Positions 58,752 through 64,000 of a DNA stretch of 64,000 nucleotides are shown piece by piece (the stretch's first letter is position 1; the number at the start of each line of letters is the position of its first letter). The stretch is from Mesorhizobium sp. J8 (GTDB taxonomy: Bacteria > Pseudomonadota > Alphaproteobacteria > Rhizobiales > Rhizobiaceae). The position numbers were made by a program, and so were the translations under genes. Under the pieces are notes generated by a model. The model made no database searches, was not told the origin of the DNA, and saw only the letters and a program-made list of their open reading frames with translations. The stretch spans positions 620,001 through 684,000 of the forward strand of contig NZ_AP024109.1 in NCBI RefSeq assembly GCF_016591715.1, read 5' to 3'.

Positions 58752-59819
58752 TCAGTCCTGCAGCAGGCCGATGATATCGCGAACCGTCTTCATCGTGCCC
58801 TCGGCGATCGCGCGAGCCCGGTCGCCGCCATCCTTGAGCACGGCATCGACATAGGCGCGGTCGCCCTCGATGCGGCGCATCTCCGAAGCGATCGGCGCCA
58901 GCTTCTCCACGGCAAGGTCTGCAAGCGCCGGCTTGAACACGGAGAACTGCTGGCCGCCATATTGCTTCAGCACGTCTTCCTTCGAGATTTCCGCGAGACC
59001 GGCATAGATGCCGACGAGGTTTTCCGCCTCGGGCCGGCTTTCCAGCCCGTCGATCTCGCTCGGCAAGGCCTCCGGATCGGTCTTGGCCTTGCGGATCTTC
59101 TTCGAGATGGTGTCGGCGTCATCCGTCAGGTTGATGCGCGACAGGTCCGACGGATCCGACTTCGACATTTTCTTCGAGCCGTCGCGCAGGCTCATGATGC
59201 GGGCCGCCGGGCCGCCGATCACCGGTTCGGTTATCGGGAAATAGCCGTTCACGGTCTCCTCGCCGACTTGCATCTCGACGCCGACGCCGAGCGCCGCGAT
59301 CTTCTCGGAGAAATCGTTGTTGAATTTCTGCGCGATATCGCGGGTCAGCTCCAGATGCTGCTTCTGGTCCTCGCCCACCGGCACATGCGTTGCGCGGTAG
59401 AGCAGGATATCGGCGGCCATCAGGCTCGGATAGGCGAGCAGGCCGAGCGAGGCGTTCTCGCGATCCTTGCCGGCTTTGTCCTTGAACTGCGTCATGCGGT
59501 ACATCCAGCCGATGCGCGCCACGCAGTTGAAGATCCAGGCAAGCTCGGCATGCTGGATGACCCGTGACTGGTTGAAGACGATGTGCTTCTTCGGGTCGAT
59601 GCCGGAGGCGAGGAACGCCGCGGTGATCGAGCGCGTCTGGTCGCCCAGATCCTGATGGACGAGCTGCGCCGTCAGCGAATGCAGGTCGACGACGCAATAG
59701 ATGCAGTCGGACTGTTCCTGGAGGGCGACGAATTTCTTGATGGCGCCGAGATAATTGCCGAGATGCAGGTTGCCGGTCGGCTGGACGCCCGAAAAGACGA
59801 GTGGCTTGAAGGCGGACAT
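58752..59819 (-). CDS. trpS: Tryptophanyl-tRNA synthetase
   Basis: A 355-aa class I enzyme charging tRNA-Trp. HIGH-type motif [10 protein letters not shown] near residue 17; KMSKSDPSD near 200; and the tryptophan-binding TGNLHLG and VVDLHSLT blocks. The ATG at 59819 is chosen for [16 protein letters not shown]; the frame extends 51 codons upstream over non-conserved sequence. It acts on the CCA anticodon and so would be a candidate charger of the unusual tRNA at 50372. Confidence 0.95.
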   Translation of the reverse strand: MSAFKPLVFSGVQPTGNLHLGNYLGAIKKFVALQEQSDCIYCVVDLHSLTAQLVHQDLGDQTRSITAAFLASGIDPKKHIVFNQSRVIQHAELAWIFNCVARIGWMYRMTQFKDKAGKDRENASLGLLAYPSLMAADILLYRATHVPVGEDQKQHLELTRDIAQKFNNDFSEKIAALGVGVEMQVGEETVNGYFPITEPVIGGPAARIMSLRDGSKKMSKSDPSDLSRINLTDDADTISKKIRKAKTDPEALPSEIDGLESRPEAENLVGIYAGLAEISKEDVLKQYGGQQFSVFKPALADLAVEKLAPIASEMRRIEGDRAYVDAVLKDGGDRARAIAEGTMKTVRDIIGLLQD

Positions 59820-59944
59820 GAGTTCCTCATGGCTTGTGGAGGGCCGTTTCGCGCGCGGCGAAAGTCTTTCGACGGCGCGCTTATGAACGAAGGTGGCTGC
59901 GGGATCAAGAGCTTGGAATTGAGCCAATCGTGGCAAGCTCACAG

Positions 59945-59998
59945 TTGACACCTGCGTGTAAGAACTACACATTGTTGGCTACATGTAGGAATGTAGCC
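59945..59998 (+). promoter_or_regulatory. vapBC promoter with two inverted repeats
   Basis: -35 TTGACA at 59945-59950; GTGTA/TACAC (59956-59960/59966-59970) lies between -35 and -10; GGCTACAT/ATGTAGCC (59977-59984/59991-59998) overlaps the ribosome site AGGA. Typical operators for autorepression by the antitoxin-toxin complex. Confidence 0.65.
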
Positions 59999-60244
59999 TT
60001 GGCCATCAACATCAACAACAAGGAAGCCGACAGGCTGACACGGGCCTTCGCTAAAGTCGAAGGGGTCGGCCTCACCGAGGCGATCGTGATTGCGATGCGA
60101 GAGGCACTGGAGCGTCGTCGCAATCATGAAACGCCCTTGGAAACGGCGGCGCGGCTGCGGGCTGAATTTGGGATCAAACTCAGCGAGCAAGCGCGCAAGC
60201 CGTTGCCGCGTTCGGTCTACGATGAATTGTCTGGCGGCGACTGA
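59999..60244 (+). CDS. vapB: VapB-type antitoxin
   Basis: An 81-aa antitoxin: N-terminal ININNKEADRLTRAFAKVEGVGLTEAIVIAMREAL forms the ribbon-helix-helix/AbrB-like DNA-binding part and the C-terminal ARKPLPRSVYDELSGGD wraps the toxin. The start is TTG at 59999 after AGGA, because no ATG is available. It overlaps vapC by one base (TGATG) as in most such pairs. Confidence 0.8.
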   Translation: MAININNKEADRLTRAFAKVEGVGLTEAIVIAMREALERRRNHETPLETAARLRAEFGIKLSEQARKPLPRSVYDELSGGD

Positions 60245-60648
60245 TGTTTGTCGACGCAGCAGCCATCGTCGCGATGCTAAGCAATGAGGTCGAAGCCGAG
60301 CGCTGCGCACGAGCGGTCACGGAAGCGTCGGCACCGTTCACTTCCGCCATCGCCATGTGGGAGGCAGCGATGGCGCTGGCGCGGCCGGAAAAGCTGGCCA
60401 TACCGGTCGTCAGAAGTGCGGAGATTGTAAACCGCTTTCTTGAAGAGCGGGCAATTGCGCTGCGCGAGCTTCCGCCTGCGGTCGAGGCAGCGACGCTATC
60501 TATCGAGGCCGCGTCACGGTTTCGCAGCAACGCCATGCGCCTGAACATGGCGGATTGTTTCCACTACGCTTGCGCGCGCCACTACGCGGTTCCGATGCTC
60601 TCCACGGCCGACGAATTCAGGCTCACGGATCTGGAGACTGTTCCCTGA
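60244..60648 (+). CDS. vapC: VapC PIN-domain toxin
   Basis: A 134-aa PIN nuclease: MFVDAAAIVAMLSNEVEAE begins with the first metal-binding aspartate, a Glu follows, and LNMADCFHYACARHYAVPMLSTADEF carries the remaining acidic residues. VapC enzymes cut RNA, often initiator tRNA. Coupled to vapB by TGATG. Its end overlaps the murJ stop by 26 bases (convergent). Confidence 0.88.
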   Translation: MFVDAAAIVAMLSNEVEAERCARAVTEASAPFTSAIAMWEAAMALARPEKLAIPVVRSAEIVNRFLEERAIALRELPPAVEAATLSIEAASRFRSNAMRLNMADCFHYACARHYAVPMLSTADEFRLTDLETVP

Positions 60649-62227
60649 CAGGCGGAGTCTTCGCCGAGCCTCGCTTCACATTCCTGCGGATCATGCCGAA
60701 ATCGGCGCCGCCGGTGCCGAAGGCGGCGATGAAATAGAGCGCCGCACCTCCGCCGACCAGCGCGAACAGCGTCGTCGCCTTCACCACCAGGGGCGAGCCG
60801 GGCCCGACCCTTGTGGCGAAGTAGTGCTCGGCGAAGTAAAGCGCGGTCGCCATGATCACCGCCGACAGCACCAGCCGCGGAATGCGCTTCAGAAGCGGTA
60901 TGTCGCGGCCCCAATGGCCGCGCCGGATCAGCATGCCGAGCAGCATCAGCGCGTTGACCCAGCCGGCGACGGCCGAGGCGACCGCGATGCCCGGCGCGCC
61001 CATCGACGGGAACAGGGTCAGCGCCGTGGCGACGTTCACGCCAACCGAGATGGCCGCGAAGATCATCGGCGTGCGCGTGTCCTCGCGCGCGAAATAGCCG
61101 GGCGTGAAGGCCTTGATCAGCACGAAGGCCGGCAGGCCGAGGCCGAAGATCGCCAGGATCGAGGCGACGACCGGCGTCGAGTGGTTGGCGGCAAACGCCC
61201 CGCGCTCATAGACCAGCCGCACGATCGGCTCCGACATCACCCAGAGCGCCGCCGCCGCCGGCAAGGTCATGAACAGGGTGAACTCGACCGAGCGGTTCTG
61301 CAGATTGGCGGCCTCGATGAGGTTGCCCGATTTCAGCGCCCGCGACAGTTCCGGCAACAGCACGATGGCGACGGCCACGCCGACGACGCCGAGCGGCAGC
61401 TGATAGATGCGGTCGGCATAGGCGAGTGACGAAACCGCGCTGTTCTGCCCCGAGGCGATCGCCGTGCCGATCAGCTGATTGATCTGGGTGATGCCGCCGG
61501 TGATCGCCGCCGGCAGCGCCAGGATCAGCAGCCGCTTGACGTTCGGCGTCATCTTCGGCCGGCGGAAACCGATCGAGATGCCGGCGTGGCGCACCGCCAC
61601 CCAGACGATGGCGAGTTGCACGATGCCCGCCGCCAGCACGCCCCAGGAGAGCCCGAAGCCGACATCATGCGCGTCGAGCCCATGGTACCAGGCGTAGGCG
61701 AGCACGCTGATCAGGATGATGTTGAGGAAGGCGGGCGCGATCGCCGCCGCGAAATAGCGGCGCAGCGAGTTCAGCATGCCTGCCATCATGGCGCCGAGCG
61801 ACATGCAGATCAGGTAGGGGAACATGATCGTGGCGAGCGTGACAGTCGTCTCGAACTTGCCCGGAATGTCGGCGAAGCCCGGCGCCACGAGGTAGCGCAC
61901 GATGAGCGGCATCGCGACTTCCATCGCGACGGTCAGCGCCAAAAGCGCCGAAAACAGCACGCCGAACACTTCCTCCGAGAAGCGCTTGGCGCCTTCATTG
62001 CCATGCTGCTCGATCTCCTTGGCGAAGAGCGGCACGAAAGCGGCGTTGAAGGCGCCTTCGGCGAACAGCCGGCGGAAGGTGTTGGGGAACTGGAAGGCGG
62101 CGTTGAAGGCGTCGGCGACCGGCCCGGTGCCGAGGGCAGCCGCCATCAGCATCTCGCGGCCGAAACCCAGCGCGCGGCTCATCAGCGTGCCGGACGCGAC
62201 GGTGGCGAATTTCTTGACGAGGCTCAT
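60623..62227 (-). CDS. murJ: Lipid II flippase MurJ
   Basis: A 534-aa multi-span membrane protein (about 14 helices) that flips the peptidoglycan precursor. ATVASGTLMSRALGFGREMLMAAALG at the N-terminus is the family's typical entry, and AFNAAFQFPNTFRRLFAEGAFNAAFVPLF the conserved Arg-rich block. Essential. It follows glnD with a 40-base gap, as in other Hyphomicrobiales. Confidence 0.95.
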   Translation of the reverse strand: MSLVKKFATVASGTLMSRALGFGREMLMAAALGTGPVADAFNAAFQFPNTFRRLFAEGAFNAAFVPLFAKEIEQHGNEGAKRFSEEVFGVLFSALLALTVAMEVAMPLIVRYLVAPGFADIPGKFETTVTLATIMFPYLICMSLGAMMAGMLNSLRRYFAAAIAPAFLNIILISVLAYAWYHGLDAHDVGFGLSWGVLAAGIVQLAIVWVAVRHAGISIGFRRPKMTPNVKRLLILALPAAITGGITQINQLIGTAIASGQNSAVSSLAYADRIYQLPLGVVGVAVAIVLLPELSRALKSGNLIEAANLQNRSVEFTLFMTLPAAAALWVMSEPIVRLVYERGAFAANHSTPVVASILAIFGLGLPAFVLIKAFTPGYFAREDTRTPMIFAAISVGVNVATALTLFPSMGAPGIAVASAVAGWVNALMLLGMLIRRGHWGRDIPLLKRIPRLVLSAVIMATALYFAEHYFATRVGPGSPLVVKATTLFALVGGGAALYFIAAFGTGGADFGMIRRNVKRGSAKTPPVREQSPDP

Positions 62228-62267
62228 GCTGGGAACGACTGCCAGAAAAATTGCGTCAATTGGATGG

Positions 62268-64000
62268 TCACTCGGCCGCCGCCTTGGCCTTGCCGGTGCG
62301 TTCCGGCGAATTGCCTTCCAGCGTATCGATCAGCCGCTTGTGGATGGCGGCGGTGCGCGTCGGGCTGTCGATCTTCTGGCCGGTCAGGTCGGTGACATAG
62401 AAGGTGTCGATGACCTTCTCGCCGAAGGTGGTGATATGCGCCGAGGCGATGTCGAGCGACAGGTCGGAGAGCGTGCCGGTGATCTCGGAGAGCAGGCCCG
62501 GCCGGTCCAGCCCCTCGACCTCGATCACCGAGAAGCGGTTGGAGAGCGTGTTGCGGATCTCGGCGCGCGGCGGGATGCGGAACGCCTTGGCGCCGCGCTT
62601 CGGCTTGGTGCGCTTCTCGATCATCTCAGGCAGCCAGCTCTTGCCGGAAAGCACGTCCTCGATCAGCCGGCCGACCCGCTCGGCGCGGCGCCGCTCGTCC
62701 TCGTCGAGGTCGAACTCCCGGGAGATCAGGATGGTGTCCAGCGCGCGTCCGTCGGATGTGGTGAAGATTTGCGCGTCGACGATGTTGCCGCCGGCCGCGG
62801 CGCAGGCTCCGGCGATGATCGACAGCAGGCGCGGATGGTCCGGCGCCAGCACGGTGATCTCGGTCACCGCCTCGAACTCATGCGTCTTGACCATGGTGGC
62901 GAGCTTCTTTCCCGCCGCGTCGGCCTCGCGGATGAATTCGGCATGGCGGAGCTGGTCCGGCAGGTCGACGGTCAGCAGATAGTTTTCGTAGTGCTGGGCG
63001 ACATAGCGCTTGCGCTCCTTGGCCGGCCAGGCGCCAAGTGCCTCCGCCAGCCGCTCGCGCGCCGCGGCCGCACGCTCGGCGCGCGTGACCTCCGAAAAGC
63101 CGCCGGTAAGCAGCAGTTCGGTCTCGAAATAGAGCGTGCGCAGCAATTGCCCCTTCCAGCCGTTCCAGACACCGGGCCCGACGCCGCGGATGTCGCAGAC
63201 GGTGAGGATCAAAAGCAGCTTCAGCCGTTCCACCGACTGCACGATCGAGGCGAAATCCTCGATCGTCTTACGGTCGTTGAGGTCGCGCGTCTGCGCCGTC
63301 ATCGACATGACGAGATGGTTCTCGACCAGCCAGGCGACCGTCTCGGTGTCGGCGGCAGATAGTCCCATATGCGGGCAGATGCGCCGCGCAATGCGGGCGC
63401 CGGCCTCGGAATGATCCTCCGGCCTGCCCTTGGCGATGTCGTGCAGCAGCACGGCGACATAGAGCGCCTCGCGGCTCTTCTTCAGGCCCGGCATCAGCGA
63501 ATGCGACAGCGGATGCACCTTGGCGCCGTCGCCGCGCTCGATCTCGGCCAGCACGCCGATGCAGCGGATCAGATGCTCGTCCACCGTGTAGTGGTGATAC
63601 ATCGAGAACTGCATCATGGCGACGATCTTGCCGAAGTCGGGGATCAGCCTGCCGAGCAGCCCGGCCTCGTTCATGCGCCGCAGGTTGAGTTCGGCGTTGC
63701 GGTCCGACGTCAATATGTCGAGGAACAGCCGGTTGGCCTCCTCGTCGCGCCGGAGCGACTTGTTGACGAGACCCAGCGAGCGGGTGAGCAGCTTCAGTGC
63801 GTCGGGATGGAACTCCAGCCCGTGCTTGTCGGCGAACCAGAAGAGCCTCAGCAGATTGACCGGGTCGCGCTCGAACACGCTGTCGTCGGCGATATTGATG
63901 CGGTGGTTGTCGACGATGAAGTCGGAGGTGCCGGCAAGCTTGCGCTTGCGCCGCTGGAAGGTGAGGAAGATGCGATTGAAGCCCGGCACATGCTTGGCCT
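62268..64000 (-). CDS. glnD: GlnD, bifunctional uridylyltransferase/uridylyl-removing enzyme, N-terminus outside window
   Basis: The visible frame runs to the window edge with no start, so about the first third of the protein, including the nucleotidyltransferase catalytic core, lies beyond base 64000. Present are the HD-type domain ([19 protein letters not shown], with HTVDEHLI upstream) that removes UMP from PII, and two C-terminal ACT domains ([18 protein letters not shown] and [17 protein letters not shown]) that bind glutamine. It uridylylates or deuridylylates PII (GlnB/GlnK) in response to glutamine. A GTG at 63989 is internal. Confidence 0.95.
   Translation of the reverse strand, partial: AKHVPGFNRIFLTFQRRKRKLAGTSDFIVDNHRINIADDSVFERDPVNLLRLFWFADKHGLEFHPDALKLLTRSLGLVNKSLRRDEEANRLFLDILTSDRNAELNLRRMNEAGLLGRLIPDFGKIVAMMQFSMYHHYTVDEHLIRCIGVLAEIERGDGAKVHPLSHSLMPGLKKSREALYVAVLLHDIAKGRPEDHSEAGARIARRICPHMGLSAADTETVAWLVENHLVMSMTAQTRDLNDRKTIEDFASIVQSVERLKLLLILTVCDIRGVGPGVWNGWKGQLLRTLYFETELLLTGGFSEVTRAERAAAARERLAEALGAWPAKERKRYVAQHYENYLLTVDLPDQLRHAEFIREADAAGKKLATMVKTHEFEAVTEITVLAPDHPRLLSIIAGACAAAGGNIVDAQIFTTSDGRALDTILISREFDLDEDERRRAERVGRLIEDVLSGKSWLPEMIEKRTKPKRGAKAFRIPPRAEIRNTLSNRFSVIEVEGLDRPGLLSEITGTLSDLSLDIASAHITTFGEKVIDTFYVTDLTGQKIDSPTRTAAIHKRLIDTLEGNSPERTGKAKAAAE

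Overview
The window is GC-rich chromosomal DNA from an alphaproteobacterium of the order Hyphomicrobiales (Rhizobiales), most likely Mesorhizobium or a close relative. The evidence is a succinoglycan-type exo gene order, the redox pair ActS/ActR (RegB/RegA), several families of short palindromic intergenic repeats of the kind common in rhizobia, and the core run nifU-usp-trpS-murJ-glnD. Nothing here fixes the species.

Layout. (1) 1-20.8 kb is an exopolysaccharide locus. It holds an ExoO-like glycosyltransferase cut by the window edge, an ExoK-like glycanase, UDP-glucose dehydrogenase, a GMC oxidoreductase with a small Tat-type partner, two further glycosyltransferases, a phosphoribosyltransferase/HAD fusion, an ExoT-like flippase, the collinear block exoL-A-M-O-N-P, a PPP-family phosphatase and an ExoZ-like acyltransferase. 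A short palindromic motif (consensus TTGCARTGCARCAA) recurs at promoters of this locus. (2) 20.8-26 kb holds prpE, then a four-gene set (PqqD-like, lasso-B2-like, HPr-kinase-like, NTP-transferase) that looks like the tailoring half of a lasso-peptide cluster without precursor or cyclase. (3) 26-38.3 kb, all on the minus strand, is a putative 13-gene unit: an ABC importer followed by a one-chain ATP-dependent dihydroxyacetone kinase and a complete PTS-dependent dihydroxyacetone kinase (DhaL, DhaM, HPr, EI, DhaK). (4) 38.3-48.7 kb holds housekeeping and accessory genes: PIG-L deacetylase, EamA transporter, hrpB, actS/actR, nhaA, an ECF sigma factor with an SDR enzyme, and mmcB. (5) 48,774-52,094 is an intact 3.3-kb IS1595-type transposon. 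It has 24-bp inverted repeats and an exact 8-bp target duplication, and it interrupts a 67-codon gene whose frame rejoins perfectly across it. Cargo: a DUF3800 protein with a 58-aa partner, a fragment with a DNA-methylase motif, a winged-helix-like gene, and a serine-type tRNA with a very long variable arm and a CCA (tryptophan) anticodon. (6) 52.3-64 kb holds small hypotheticals, a deaminase, an outer-membrane barrel, AraC and MerR regulators, an L,D-transpeptidase, nifU, usp, trpS, a vapBC pair, murJ and the 3' part of glnD.

Working together: the exo genes make UDP-sugars (exoN, ugd), assemble a decorated repeat unit (glycosyltransferases, exoZ), flip it (exoT-like), control chain length (exoP) and trim it (exoK). 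The initiating transferase, polymerase and export pore are not in the window. The minus-strand catabolic unit should import a small carbohydrate and phosphorylate dihydroxyacetone. The transposon is the clearest recent arrival and the most unusual part of the window.
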